From contig NW_025317403.1 in NCBI RefSeq assembly GCF_018873765.1, positions 79,150-143,149 of the forward strand: DNA of 64,000 nucleotides. The letters are read 5' to 3'. The notes under the pieces were generated by a model. The model did not search any database, was not told the DNA's origin, and was given only the letters and a program-made list of their open reading frames with translations. The DNA comes from Telopea speciosissima (taxonomy: Eukaryota; Streptophyta; Magnoliopsida; Proteales; Proteaceae). This document shows positions 1 through 13,192 of the stretch, one piece after another; the stretch's first letter is position 1; the number at the start of each line of letters is the position of its first letter. Both the position numbers and the translations under genes were made by a program.

Positions 1-23
1 TCCTTGAACCAACTTCTAGGCGG

Positions 24-1533
24 GTTATCGTCAATGAGGAATGGCTTTCAGCCTTGCCTTCTTCTAATGCCAACTTTGACAGCCCAGACATTTCAGAACA
101 CTCCCCCATCTCTCTAGCTATTCAGCCCTTCCCTTCCTTCGGCCCCAAACCCTTTAAACACTTCGACATGTGGGCCTCTCACCCCTCTTTTTTAACCACA
201 GTCCTTCAAGCTTGGGAAAAACCTGTCACTACTTTCTCTTCCCCCCTCATTGCATTTTCTAGAAAGCTCAAAAATGTCAAGGCAGCTTTCAAGGATTGGA
301 ATTCCAATACTTTTGGGAACATATCTAAACAGGCTTTGGAATGCAAGGACAGACTTGGCTCAATTCAGATTCGGCTGCAATCGGATCATTGCAAGGGTGC
401 TTTAGCAGTTGAAGAAAAGGCTACTTCTCTTGAGCTCTCTTCACTTGCTCGAGAAGAGAGCTTTCTGAAGTAGAAATCTAGAATCAAGTGGCTTGAGCTG
501 GGGGACACTATTTCTGCTTATTTTAACAGATCTCTGAAGGCCAAAGTTAATGCAAACTCCATTGTTCATCTTACAGCCCAAGATGGTTCTACTGTCTCCA
601 CTGTTAAAGGCAACAAAGACTTGGCTGTTCAGCATTTCAAGGGCCTCTTCACCAGCTCTCAGTTGGCCTCCCCTCCCATCCCGAATGGCCTACTCAACAA
701 ATTCATCCCCTCGGCCCTCCATGACTCTTTGAGCTCCATTCCTAATGAAGATGAGATTGCGGCTGCCATCCTCTCTCAAGGTTTCGGGAGCCCCAGGCCC
801 GGAAGGCTTAAGTATGGGGTTCTTTTTAGCTGCCTAGGACATTATCAAGCTGGATCTTATTGCTCTCAACCTCTCTCATTTAGCCTTTGTGGATGACCTG
901 ATGATGTTCTCAAAGGCTTTGTTAGCCTCCCTGGAGTCCATTATGCTTTTCTTGCAGCACTTTCATGAGCTATCGGGCATGCGAATCAACCCCTCAAAGT
1001 CCCTCATTTTCTTTGCGGGGGATTCTGAACTGGACAAGGCTCCTTTGCTTCAGAGATCTGGTTTTCAAGAAGGTCACCTTCCTGTTAAGTGTTTGGGTCT
1101 TCCTTTGAACCCTGCCAGGCTTTCAGCTCATCACTGCACTCCTATGCTTGACCTCATTCGGAAAAGGCTGCAATTATAGAAAAGCAAGCTTCTCTCATAT
1201 GCTTGTAGGCTGGTTCTTATCAGATCAGTCTTGGAATCTTCGTATATCTGGAATCTATGGGTTGCCTCAAGCTACTATAAAGTCCTTGGAATCCCTTTTA
1301 GCTTCCATCCTCTGGAAGAGCAAAGATACTTCCAGATTTCTTCACCCCCTTCCCTGGGCTGCTGTGTATCTGCCGAAGAATGAAGGAGGCTTGGGTATCA
1401 GAAGAATCAAAGAAGTGAACTTGGCTGGAATCTTAAAGTTAATCTGGAAGATTGCTTCAAAGCAAAAGAGCATCTGGGTTGACTGGACATACTCAGGGCC
1501 CCTTCGGCATGATTCCATTTGGACGGCTTCCCT
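24..1533 (+). mobile_element. LINE fragment, copy 1 (L1-type, dead)
   Basis: Degenerate non-LTR retrotransposon. It starts in the end of the endonuclease domain (peptide DSPDISEHSPISL, the usual SDHSP motif altered), runs through the linker with RIKWLELGD, and ends in the region after the RT palm (LPKNEGGLGIRRIKEVNLAG). Most of the RT palm is missing: at about 870 the linker joins directly to the sequence preceding the catalytic FADD box, here read FVDD. Compared with copy 2 this is a deletion of about 730 bp. Stop codons (for example near 470) and frame changes break the reading frame. The 5' end adjoins plus-strand satellite and the 3' end adjoins minus-strand satellite, with no poly(A) or LINE 3' end, so both ends are truncated. 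Known: RT copies L1 RNA at the target. Here no function is expected. Confidence 0.88.
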
Positions 1534-4500
1534 GTCAGTTTCACCTAAAGATATTTATCTCCCATTTTCAAAACGTATCATTATAATTGCGATCCGGTTA
1601 AGTATGGGAAAATTTATTCCGCTTGGAAGTTGGTTCAAGGAATTTTAATACTTTCAGCTAGATTTGGTCTCATTTTGTCGGTTTAGAGAATCCAATAACT
1701 AACTGATTTCCTCTAAATCAGTTTCAACTACAAATCTCTCTCCTTTTTCCGAAAACATATCATTATAATGGCGATCCGGACGAGTATGGACAAATTAATT
1801 TAGCCTACAAGTTAGCTAAAGGAATATTTGTACTTTATGCTATTTGGTCACAGTCTGTCAGTCTAAAGAATCCAAGACCTGGGCCGATATTTCCTAAAAA
1901 TCAGTTTCAGCTACAGATCTGTATCTTCTTTTTCCGATACGTATCATTGTAATGGCTAACTCGACGTGAATGAACAAAGTTATTCCGCTTGGAAGTTGGC
2001 CAATGGAATTTTAGTTATTTTAACTAGATTGGGACTCATTCTTTCGGTCCAGATAATCCAAGAACTGGGCCGATATTTCCTATAAATTAGTTTCACCCAC
2101 AAATCACTATCCCCCACTTTTGAAACACATTATAATGGCTAACATCCGGGTAGAATAACTTAGCCCATACTCGTCCGGTTAGCCATTATAATGTGTTTCA
2201 AAAATGGGGGATAGTGATTTGTAGGTGAAACTAATTTATAGGAAATATCGGCCCAGATCTTGGATTATCTAGACCGAAAGAATGAGTCCCAATCCAGCTA
2301 AAATAACTAAAATTCCATTGGCCAATTTGCAAGCGGAATAACTTAGTCCATACACGTCCGGTTAGCAATTATAATGATACGGATCGGAAAAAGAAGATAG
2401 AGACTTGTAGCTGAAACTGATTTTGAGGAAATATCGGCCCAGATCTTGGATTCTTTGGACCGACAGAATGAGACCCAATCTAGCATAAAGTACAAATATT
2501 CCTTTAGCCAACTTCCAGGCGAAATTAATTTGTCCATACTCGTCCAGATCGCCATTATAACGATATGTTTTCGGAGAAAGGAGAGAGATCTATAGCTGAA
2601 ACTGATTTAGAGGAAATCAGTCAGTTATTGGATTCTCTAAACCGACAGAATGAGACCAAATCCAGCTGAAAGTACTAAAATTCCTTGAACCAACTTCCAA
2701 GTGGAATAAATTTTCCCATACTTATCCGGATCGCAATTATAATGATACGTTTTTAAAATGGGAGATAAATATCTTTATGTGAAACTGATTTAGAGGTATT
2801 ATCAGCCCAGGTCTTGGATTCTTTGGACTGACAGAATGAGACCCAATCTAGCATAAAGTACAAATATTCCTTTAGCCAACTTCCAGGCGAAATTAATTTG
2901 TCCATACTCGTCCAGATCGCCATTATAATGATATGTTTTCGGAAAAAGGAGAGAGATCTGTAGCTGAAACTGATTTAGAGAAAATCAATCAATTATTGGA
3001 TTCACAAAAACCAACAGAATGAGACCAAATCTTGCTGAAAGTACTAAAATTCCTTGAACCAACTTCCTAGCGGAATTAATTTTCCCATACTTAACCAGAT
3101 CGCAATTATAATGATACGTTTTCACAATGGGAGATAAATATCTGTCGGTGAAACTGATTTAGAGGAAATACTAGCCCAATTCTTAGATTCTCTAGACTGA
3201 ATGAGACCAAATCTAGCCGAAAGTACTAGAATTCCTTTAACCAACTTTCGGGCGGAACAAATTTTCTCATACTCATCCGTATTACAATTATAATGATATG
3301 TTTTCGAAAATAGGCGATAAAAATCTTTCGGTGAAACTGATTTAGAGGTAATATCGGCCTAGTTCTTGGATTCTCTGGACCGACAGAATGAGGCCAAATC
3401 TAGCTGAAAGTAATAAATTCCTTGAGCCATCTTCCGGGCAGATTAACTTTGCACATGCTTGTCGGGTTCGCTATTATAATTATGTGTTTACAAAAATGGG
3501 AGATAAAGATCTGTTGGTCAAACTAATTTCGAGAAAATATCAACCCAGTTCTTGGATTTTTTGGACCGACAGAATGAGACCAAATCGAACAAAAAGTACT
3601 AAAATTCTTAGGGCCAACTTCTGGGCGGAATAACTTTGCCCATACTCGTCCGGTTAGCCATTATAATATGTATTTTGAAAATGGGAGAAAAATCAATCGG
3701 TAAAACTAATTTTGGGGAAATACGTAAATTCCTTGAGCAAACTTCCGGGCATAAAAAAGCTGCCCATAATTATCCAGTTCGCAATTATAATAAAATGTAT
3801 TTGGAAAAGGAGATAGAGATCTATAGCTGAAACTGATTTAGAGGCAATATCAGCCAAGCTCTTGGATACTCCAGACCGACAGAATGAGACACAATCCAGT
3901 AGAATGTACTAAAATTCTTACGGCCAACATCCGGGAAGAATAACTTAGCCCATACTCGTCCGTTTAGCCATTATAATATGTGTTTAAAAAATGGGAGATA
4001 GTGATTTGTGGGTGAATATCGGCCCAGATCTTGGATTATCAGGACTGACAGAATAAGATCCAATCCTGCTGAAATTACTAAAATTCCATTGGCCAACTTC
4101 CAGGCAGAATAACTTTGCCCATACACGTCCAGTTAGCCATTATAATAATATGTTTCGGAAAACGGAGATAGAGAACTGTAGATGAAACTGATTTAGGGGA
4201 AATATCGGCCCAAGTCTTGCATTCTCTGAACTGATAGCCAATCTAGCATAAAGTACAAATATTCCTTTAGCCAACTTCCAGGCAGAATTAATTTGCCCAT
4301 ACTCTGCCGATTCGCCATTATCATTATATGTTTTCGGAAAAAGGAGAAAGAGATCTGTAGCTGAAACTGATTTTGAGGAAATCAGTCCAGTTCTTGCAAT
4401 CTCTAAACCGACAGAATGAACCAAATCTAGCTAAAAGAACTAAACTTCCCTGAACCAACTTCCAGGCGGAATAAATTTTCCCACACTTATCCGGATTGCA

Positions 4501-4654
4501 ATTATAATGATACGTTTCGAAAATGGGAAATAAAGATCTTTAGGTGAAACTGATTTAGAGGTAACATTGGCCCAGTTCATGGATTCTCTGGACTGACAGA
4601 ATGAGACCAAATCTGGCCGAAAGTACTAAAATTCCCTGAACCAACTTCTGGGCG
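1534..4654. repeat. ~185-bp satellite array I, with palindrome
   Basis: Tandem monomers of about 183-187 bp, recognised by the anchors GAAACTGATTTAGAGG, GACCGACAGAATGAGACC and CCATTATAATGATATG. About 17 monomers. From the LINE junction to about 2140 the monomers read on the minus strand; from about 2183 onward they read on the plus strand. The two orientations are mirror copies of each other for roughly 0.6 kb around a ~42-bp spacer at 2141-2182. Monomers differ by point changes and small indels. Short ORFs here follow monomer periodicity and are not genes. Confidence 0.93.
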
Positions 4655-6941
4655 GGTTATGGTCAATAAGGAATGGCTTTCAGCCTTGTAAACTTGATAG
4701 GTTATGGTCAATGAGGAATGGCTTTCAGCCTTCCCTTCTTCTCATACCAACTTTGACAGCCCAGACATTTCAGACCACTCCCCCATCTCTCTAGCTATTC
4801 AGCCCTTCCCTTCCTTTGGCCCCAAACCCTTTAAATACTTCGACATGTGGGCCTCTCACCCCTCTTTTTTAACCACAGTCCTTCAGGCTTGGGAAAAACC
4901 TGTCACTGCTTTCTCTTCCCCCCTCATTGCATTTTCTAGAAAGCTCAAAAATGTCAAGGCAGCTTTCAAGGATTGCATTTCCAATACTTTTGGGAACATA
5001 TCTGAATAGGTTTTGGAATGCAAGGACAGACTTGGCTCAATTCAGATTCGGCAGCAATCGGAACATTGCAATGGTGCTTTAGCAGATGAAGAAAACGCTA
5101 CTTCTCTTAAGCTCTCTTCCTTACTTGCTCGTGAAGAGAGCTTTCTGAAGCAGAAATCTAGAATCAAGTGGCTTGAGCTGGGGGGACTCTAATTCTGCTT
5201 ATTTTCACAGATCTCTGAAGGCCAAAGTTAATGCAAACTCCATTGTTCATCTTACAGCCCAGGATGGTTCCATTGTTTCCACAGTTAAAGGTATCAAAGA
5301 CTTGGCTGTTCAACATTTCAAGGGCCTCTTCACCAGCTCTCAGTTGGCCTCCCCTCCCATCCCGAATGGCCTACTCAACAAATTCATCCCCACGGCTCTC
5401 CATGACTCTTTGAGCTCCATTCCTAATGAAGATGAGATTGCGGCTGCCATCCTCTCTCAAGGTTTTGCCCAGTCCCGGATGGCTTAAGTATGGGGTTCTT
5501 TTTAGCTGCCTGGGACATTATCAAGCTGGATCTTATTGCTGCCATTGTCAGCTTCTTCTATAACCCTTATCAGGTCAAAAGTATCCACACTTTTCACTGC
5601 CTCATCCCCAAGAAGGTTGGTACCTCTGCTACGAATGATTTTAGGCCCATTGGTCTTTGCAACCTCCTGTACAAATTTACCTATTTTCTATTCTTCTCTC
5701 TTTTACTTCTTGTACTTCTTTTTACTTCTCTTATTTCTTTTACTATCATAGCCTCTTCGGATCCATGTAGCCGACCCCATTTAGTTGGGATAAGGTTATG
5801 GTTGTTGTTGTTGTTGTTGTATCCTTGCTAGGCGGCTCAAAAGTGTGGTGGATATTCTTGTCAGTGACAACCAATCTGCTTTAATCCCTGGAAGACATAT
5901 CTCGGACAACATCCTTATTTGTCATGACATTATCAGAGCCTTGAGAGGAAAAATCATTCCCCTGCTATTCTCCTGAAGATTGACATCCACAAAGCCTTTG
6001 ATTCTTTAAGGTGGGACTTCATAAGTCAGGTGATGACCAAAATGGGATTTCCTTGTATCTTTGTCAATTGGATTCAGGCTTGCATCTCTTCCCCAAAGTT
6101 TTCTGTGCTTGTTAATGGCAATTCGGCAGGCTACTTCGATGCCTCTGTGGGAATTAGACAAGGCTGCCCATTGTCCCCTTATTTGTTTACTTTGGCTTTA
6201 GAAGCTCTCTCCAGGGACATCCAAATTTGCACTGAACAACAGCTTATGGTGCCTATGCCTAAGTGTAAAGCTCTCAACCTCTCTCATTTGGCCTTTGCTG
6301 ATGACCTGATGATCTTCGCCATGGATTCGTTAGCCTCTCTGGAGTCCATTATGCTTTGCTTGCAACACTTTAATGAGCTATCGGGCCTACGCATTAACCC
6401 CTCAAAGTCCCTCATTTTCTTTGCGTGGGATTCTTAGCTGGAAAAGGCTCCTTTGCTTAAGAGATCTGGTTTTCAAGATGGTCACCTTCCTGTTAAGTAT
6501 TTGGGTCTTCCTTTGATCCCTACCAGGCTTTCAGCTCATCACTGCACTCCTATGCTTGACCTCATTCGGAAAAGGCTACAATTATGGAAAGGCAAGCTTC
6601 TCTCATATGCTGGTAGGCTGGTTCTTATCAGATCAGTCATGGAATCTTCGTATATCTGGAATCTATGGGTTGCCTCAAGCTACTATAAAGTCCTTGGAAT
6701 CCCTTTTAGCTTCCATCCCCTGGAAGGGCAAAGATACTTCCAGATTTCTTCACCCCCTTCCCTGGGCTGCTGTGTGTCTGCCGAAGAATGAAGGAGGCTT
6801 GGGTATCAAAAGAATCAAAGAAGTGAATTTGGCTGGAATCTTGAAGTTAATCTGGAAGATTTCTTCAAAGCAAAAGAGCATCTGGGTTGACTGGATATAC
6901 TCAGGGCCCCTTCGACATGATTCCATTTGGACGGCTTCCCT
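4655..6941 (+). mobile_element. LINE fragment, copy 2 (L1-type, most complete palm)
   Basis: Same LINE as copy 1 but retaining the RT palm. In order: end of endonuclease (SDHSPISL, about 4770-4800), linker (4810-5480), RT fingers (PIPKK-like, about 5580-5670), a SINE insertion (5682-5822), then RT with GIRQGCPLSPYLF (about 6150-6190) and the catalytic motif LAFADDLMIF (about 6287-6316), followed by LPVKYLGLPL and the post-RT region to 6941. A 1-nt insertion near 5185 and several stops break the frame. The 5' end carries a 46-bp direct duplication (starts at 4655 and 4701) shared with copy 3. It ends abruptly at the satellite at the same base as the other copies, so the copies arose by DNA duplication and not by separate retrotransposition. 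Confidence 0.9.
5682..5822 (+). mobile_element. Au-SINE-like 3' fragment inside LINE copy 2
   Basis: About 140 bp absent at the same place in LINE copy 3 (around 12065). It ends with GTAGCCGACCCCATTTAG, then a GGGATAAGG stretch and (TTG)n, the diagnostic 3' end of the plant Au SINE family as I know it. The 5' part is pyrimidine-rich and does not show clear A and B boxes, so it is 5'-truncated or decayed. About 9 bp of the LINE (present in copy 3) are missing at the junction, and no clean target duplication is visible. Confidence 0.72.
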
Positions 6942-9900
6942 GTCAGTTTCACCTAAAGATATTTATCTCCCATTTTCAAAACGTATCACTATAATTGCGA
7001 TCCGGTTAAGTATGGGAAAATTTATTCCGCTTGAAAATTTGTTCAAGGAATTTTAGTACTTTCAGCTAGATTTGGTCTCATTCTGTCGGTTTAGAGAATC
7101 CAATAACTAACTAATTTCCTCTAAATCATTTTCAGCTACAGATCTCTCTCCTTTTTCCGAAACCATATCATTATAATGGCGATCCGGACGAGTATGGACA
7201 AAATAATTTCGCCTGGAAGTTGGCTAAAGGAATATTCGTACTTTATGCTAGATTAGGTCTCATTCTCTCGGTCTGAAGAATCCAAGACCTGGGCCGATAT
7301 TTCCTCAAAATCAGTTTCAGCTACAGATCTCTATCTTCTTTTTCCGATGCGTATCATTATAATGGCTAACCGGACGTGTATGGACAAAGTTATTCCGCTT
7401 GGAAGTTGGCCAATGGAATTTTAGTTATTTTAGCTGGATTGGGACTCATTCTTTCGGTCCAGATAATTCAAGATCTGTGCCGATATTTTCTATAAATTAG
7501 TTTCACCTACAAATCACTATCCCCCATTTTTTTAATCACATTATAATGGCTAACCGGACGAGTATGGGCTAAGTTATTCTGCCCGGATGTTAGCCAATAT
7601 AATGTGTTTAAAAAATGGGGGATAGTGATTTGTAGGTGAAACTAATTTATAGGAAATATCGGCCTAGATCTTGGATTATCTAGACCGAAAGAATGAGTCC
7701 CAATCCAGCTAAAATAACTAAAATTGCATTGGCAAACTTCCAAGCGGAATAACTTTGTCCATACACGTCCGGTTAGCCATTATAATGATACTTATCGGAA
7801 AAAGAAGATAGAGATCTGTAGCTGAAACTGATTTTGAGGAAATATCGGCCCAGGTCTTGGATTCTTCAGACCGAGAGAATGAGACCTAATCTAGCATAAA
7901 GTACGAATATTCCTTTAGCCAACTTCCAGGCGAAATTATTTTGTCCATACTCGTCCGGATCGCCATTATAATGATATGTTTTCGGAAAAAGGAGAGAGAT
8001 CTGTAGCTGAAACTGATTTAGAGAAAATCAATCAGTTATTGGATTCTCTAAACCGACAGAATGAGACCAAATCTAGTTGAAAGCACTAAAATTCCTTGAA
8101 CCAACTTCCAAGCGGAATAAAATTTCCCATACTTATCCAGAACCCAATTATAATGAAACGTTTTGAAAATGGGAGATAAATATCTTTAGGTGACACAGAT
8201 TTAGAGGAAATACTGGCCGAGTTCTTAGATTCTCTAGACTGACAGAATGAGACAAAATCTAGCCAAAAGTACTAGAATTCCTTTAACCAACTTCCGAGCG
8301 GAATAAATTTTCTCATACTCATCCGCATTGCAATTATAATGATACGTTTTCGAAAATAGAAGATAAAAATATTTAGGTGAAACTGATTTAGAGGTAATAT
8401 CGGCCCAGTTCTTGGATTCTCTAAACCGACAGAATGGGAGAAAGAGATTTGTTGGTGAAACTAATTTAGAGGAAATATCGGCCTCTTGGATTCTCTGGAC
8501 CAATAGAATGACACCCAATCAATTAAAAAGTACTTAAATTCTTAACGCCAAAATCCGGGCGGAATAACTTTGCCATACTCGTCCGGTTGGCCATTATAAT
8601 ATGAATTTTGAATATAGGAGAAAGATCAGTAGGTAACACCACTAATTTAGAGGAAATATCGCCCAAGTTCTTGGACTCTCGGGACCGAAAGAATGAGACC
8701 AAATCCAGCATAAAGCACATAAATTCCTCGAGCAAACTACCAAGCAGAATAAACTATCCCATAATCGTCCGTTTCGCAATTATAATGATATGTAATTGGA
8801 AAAGGAGATAGAGATCTGTAGGTGAAACTGATTTAGAGGTAATATCAGCCCAGCTCTTGGATACTCCAGACCGACAGAATGAGACCCTATTCAGTAGAAT
8901 GTACTAAAATTCTTACGGCCAACATCCGGGAAGAATAACTTAGCCCATACTCATGTGGTTAGCCATTATAATATGTGTTACAAAAATGAGAGACAGTGAT
9001 TTGTAGGTGAAAATAATTTATAGGAAATATTGGCCAAGATCTTGGATTATCTGAACCGATAGAATGAGACCCAATCCAGCTGAAATTAGTAAAATTCCAT
9101 TAGCCAACTTCCAAGTGGAATAACTTTAACCATACATGTCCGGTTAGCCATTATAATGATACGCATCAGACAAAGGAGCTAAAGATCTGTAACTGAAACT
9201 GATTTAGAGGAAATATCGGCCCAGGTCTTGGATTCTCTGGACCAACAGAATGAGACCCAATATAGCATAAAGTACAAATATTCCTTTAGCCAACTACCAG
9301 GCGGAATTAATTTGCCCATACTCATCCGGTTCGCCATTATAATGATATGTTTTCGGAAAAAGGAGAAAGAGATTTGTAGCTGAAACTGATTTAGAGGAAA
9401 TCAGTCCAGTTCTTAGATTCTCTAAACTGATAGAATGAACCAAATCTAGCTAAAAGTACTAAAATCCCTTAACCAATTTCCAAGCGGAATAAATTTTCCC
9501 ATACTTATCAGGATTGCAATTATAATGATACGTTTTGAAAATGGGAGATAAAGATCTTTAGGTGAAACAGATTTAGAGGTAATATTGGCCCAGTTCTTGG
9601 ATTCTCTAGACAGACAGAATGAGACCAAATATAGCCGAAAGTACTAAAATTCCTTGAACCAACTTCCGGGCGGAATAAATTTTCTCATACTCATCTATAC
9701 TGCAATTATAATGATACGTTTTCGACTTTAGGTGAAACTGATTTAGACGTAATATCGGCTCAGTTCTTGGATTCTCTGGACCGACAGAATGAGACCAAAT
9801 ATAGCTGAAAGTACTAAAATTTCTTGAGCCAACTTTAGGGCAGATTAACTTTGCACATACTCATTTGGTTCGCTATTATAATAATATGTTTACGAAAATG

Positions 9901-11047
9901 GGAGATAGAGATCTGTTGGTGAAACTAATTTAGAGGAAATATCAGCCCAGTTCTTGGATTCTTTGGACCGACAGAATGAGACCCAATCAAACAAAAAGTA
10001 CTAAAATACTTAGGGCCAACTTCCGGGCAGAATAACTTTGCCCATACTCATCCGGTTAGCCATTATAATATGTATTTTGAAAAAGGGAGAAAAATCAGTC
10101 GGAAAAACTAATTTTGGGGAAATACGTAAATTAGTATGTAAATTCCTTGAGCAAACTTTCGGGCAGAATAAAGTTGCCCATAATTATCCAGTTCGCAATT
10201 ATAATGAAATGTATTTGGAAAAGGAGATAGAGATCTGTAGCTGAAACTGATTTAGAGGCAATATCAGCCCAGCTCTTGGATACTCCAGACCGACAGAATG
10301 AGACACAATCCAGTAGAATGTACTAAAATTCTTACGACCAACATCCGGGAAGAATAACTTAGCCCATTCTCATCCTTTTAGCCATTATAATATGTGTTTC
10401 AAAAATGGGAGATAGTGATTTGTGGGTGAAACCAATTTATCGGAAATATCGGCCTTGATCTTGGATTATTAGGACCGACAGAATGAGACCCAATCCAGCT
10501 GAAATTACTAAAATACCATTGGCCAACTTCCAGGCAGAATAACTTTGCCCATACGTTCGGTTAGCCATTATAATGATACGTTTCGGAAAAAGGAGATAGA
10601 GAACTGTAGATGAAACTGATTTAGGGGAAATATCGCCCAAGTCTTGCATTCTCTGAACCGATAGAATCAGACCCAATCTAGCATAAAGTACAAATATTCC
10701 TTTAGCCAACTTCTAGGCGGAATTAATTTGCCCACACTCATCCGATTCGCCATTATAATTATATGTTTTCGGAAAAAGGAGAAAGAGAACTGTAGCTGAA
10801 ACTGATTTTGAGGAAATCAGTCTAGTTCTTGGAATCTCTAAACCGACAGAATGAACCAAATCTATCTAAAAGAACTAAAATTCCCTGAACCAATTTCCAG
10901 GCGGAATAAATTTTCCCACACTAATCCGGATTGCAATTATAATGATACATTTCGAAAATGGGAGATAAAGATCTTTAGGTGAAACTGATTTAGAGGTAAC
11001 ATTGACCCAGTTCTTGGATTCTCTGGACTGACAGAATTCCTTAAACC
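6942..11047. repeat. ~185-bp satellite array II, with palindrome
   Basis: About 22 monomers of the same satellite. Minus-strand monomers occupy 6942-7550, the spacer is about 7551-7591, and plus-strand monomers follow. The arms share private variants: the sequence around 7250-7285 is the reverse complement of that around 7858-7890, including a CTTCAGACCGAGAGAATG variant not seen in other monomers. This shows a true inverted duplication and not just two opposite arrays. The variant GGATACTCCAGACCGAC recurs at 8859 and 10278, one higher-order step of about 1.42 kb. The stretch from about 8100 on is nearly copied in array III with an offset of 6323 bp. Confidence 0.93.
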
Positions 11048-13192
11048 AATGAGGAATGGCTTTCATCCTTGTAAACTTGACAGGGTTATGGTCAATGAGG
11101 AATGGCTTTCAGCCTTCCCTTTTTCTCATGCCAACTTTGACAGCCTAGACATTTCAGACCACTCCCCCATCTCTCTAGCTATTAAGCCCTCCCCTTCCTT
11201 TTGGACCCAAATCCTTTAAATACTACGACATGTGGGCCTCCCACCCCTCTTTTTTAACCACAGTCCTTCAGGCTTTGGAAAAATCTGTCACTGCTTTCTC
11301 TTCCCCCCTCATTGCATTTTCTAGAAAGCTCAAAAATGTCAAGGCAGCTTTCAAGGATTGGAATTCCAATACTTTTTAGAACATATTTCAACAGGTTTTG
11401 GAATGCAAGGACAGACTTGGCTCAATTCAGATTCGGCTGCAATCGGATCATTGCAATGGTGCTTTAGCAGATGAAGAAAAGGCTACTTCTCTCGAGCTCT
11501 CTTCCTTACTTGCTCGAGAAGAGAGTTTTCTAAAGCAGAAATCTAGAATCAAGTGGCTTGAGCTGGGGGACTCTAATTCTGCTTATTTTCACAGATCTCT
11601 AAAGGCCAAAGTTAATGTAAACTCCATTATTCATCTTACAGCCCAGGATGGTTCCATTGTCTCCACTGTTAAAGGTATCAAAGACTTGGCTGTTCAGCAT
11701 TTCAAGGGCCTCTTCACCAGCTCTCAGTTGACCTCCCCTCCCATCCCGAATGGCCTACTCAACAAATTCATCCCCTCGGCCCTCCATGACTCTTTGAGCT
11801 CCATTCCTAATGAAGATGAGATTGTGGCTGCCATCCTTTCTCAAGGTTTCGGGAGCCCCAGGCCCGGATGGCTTCAGTATAGGGTTCTTTTTAGCTGCCT
11901 AGGACATTATCAAGCTGGATCTTATTGCTGCCACTGTCAGCTCTTCTACAACCCTTATCAGGTCAAAGGAATCCACACTTTTCTCTGCCCCATCCCCAAG
12001 AAGGACGGTGCCTCTGCTATGAATGATTTCAGGCCCATTGCTCTTTGCAACCTCCTGTACAAATTATTGCCAAGATCCTTGCTAGGCGGCTCAAAAGTGT
12101 GGCGGATATTCTTGTCAGTGACAACCAATCTACTTTATTCCCTGGAAGACATATCTCGAACAACATCCTTATTTGTCATGACATTGTCAGAGCTTTGAGA
12201 GGAAAAATCATTCCCCTGCTATTCTCCTAAAGATTGACATCCACAAAGCCTTTGATTCTTTAAGGTGGGACTTCATAAGTCAGATGATGACCAAGATGGG
12301 ATTTCCTTGTATCTTTGTCAATTGGATTCAGGCTTGCACCTCTTCCCCAAAGTTTTCTGTGCATATTAATGGCAGCCCGGCAGGCTACTTTGATGCCTCT
12401 GTGGGAATTAGAAAAGGCTGCCCTTTGTCCCCTTAAATGTTTACTTTGGCTTTGGAAGCTCTCACTAGGGACATCCAAATTTGCACTGAACAACAGCTTG
12501 TTGTGCCTATGCCTAAGTGTAAACCTCTCAACCTCTCTCATTTGTCTTTTGCGGATGACCTGATGATATTCTCTAAGGCCTCGTTAGCCTCTCTGGAGTC
12601 CATTATGCTTTGCTTGCAGTACTTTCATGAGCTATCGGGCCTGCACATCAACCCCACAAAGTCCCTCATTTTCTTTGCGGGGATTCTGAGCTGGACAAGG
12701 CTCCTTTGCTTCAAAGATCTGATTTTCAAGAAGGTCACCTTCCTGTTAAGTATTTGGGTCTTCCTTTGATCCCTGCCAAACTTTTCAGCTCCTCACTGCA
12801 CTCCTATGCTTGACCTCATTCGGAAAAGGCTGCAATTATGGAAAGGCAAGCTTCTCTCATATGCTGGTAGGCTGGTTCTTATCAGATCAGTCTTGGAATC
12901 TTCGTATATCTGAAATCTACGGGTTGCCTCATGCTACTATAAAGTCCTTGGAATCCCTTTTAGCTTCCATCCTCTGGAAGGACAAAGATACTTCCAGATT
13001 TCTTCACCCCCCCTTGGCTGCTGTGTGTCTGCCGAAGAATGAAGGAAGCTTGGGCATCAGAAGAATCAAAGAAGTGAACTTGGCTGATATCTTGAAGTTA
13101 ATATAGAAGATTGCTTCAAAGCAAAAGAGCATCTGGGTTGACTGGATATACTCAGGGACCCTTTGGCATGATTCCATTTCGACAGCTTCCCT
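11048..13192 (+). mobile_element. LINE fragment, copy 3 (L1-type, dead)
   Basis: Third copy of the same LINE segment, without the SINE. It holds the longest open stretch of the linker (11398-12198, with RIKWLELGDSNSAYFHRSLKAK), an RT portion where the fingers and palm are in shifted frames, a stop where copy 2 reads SPYLF (SP then TAA near 12435), the catalytic FADD (about 12550-12562), and the post-RT region. GIRQGC is changed to GIRKGC. It ends at 13192 against minus-strand satellite at the same base as copies 1 and 2. Non-functional. Confidence 0.9.
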
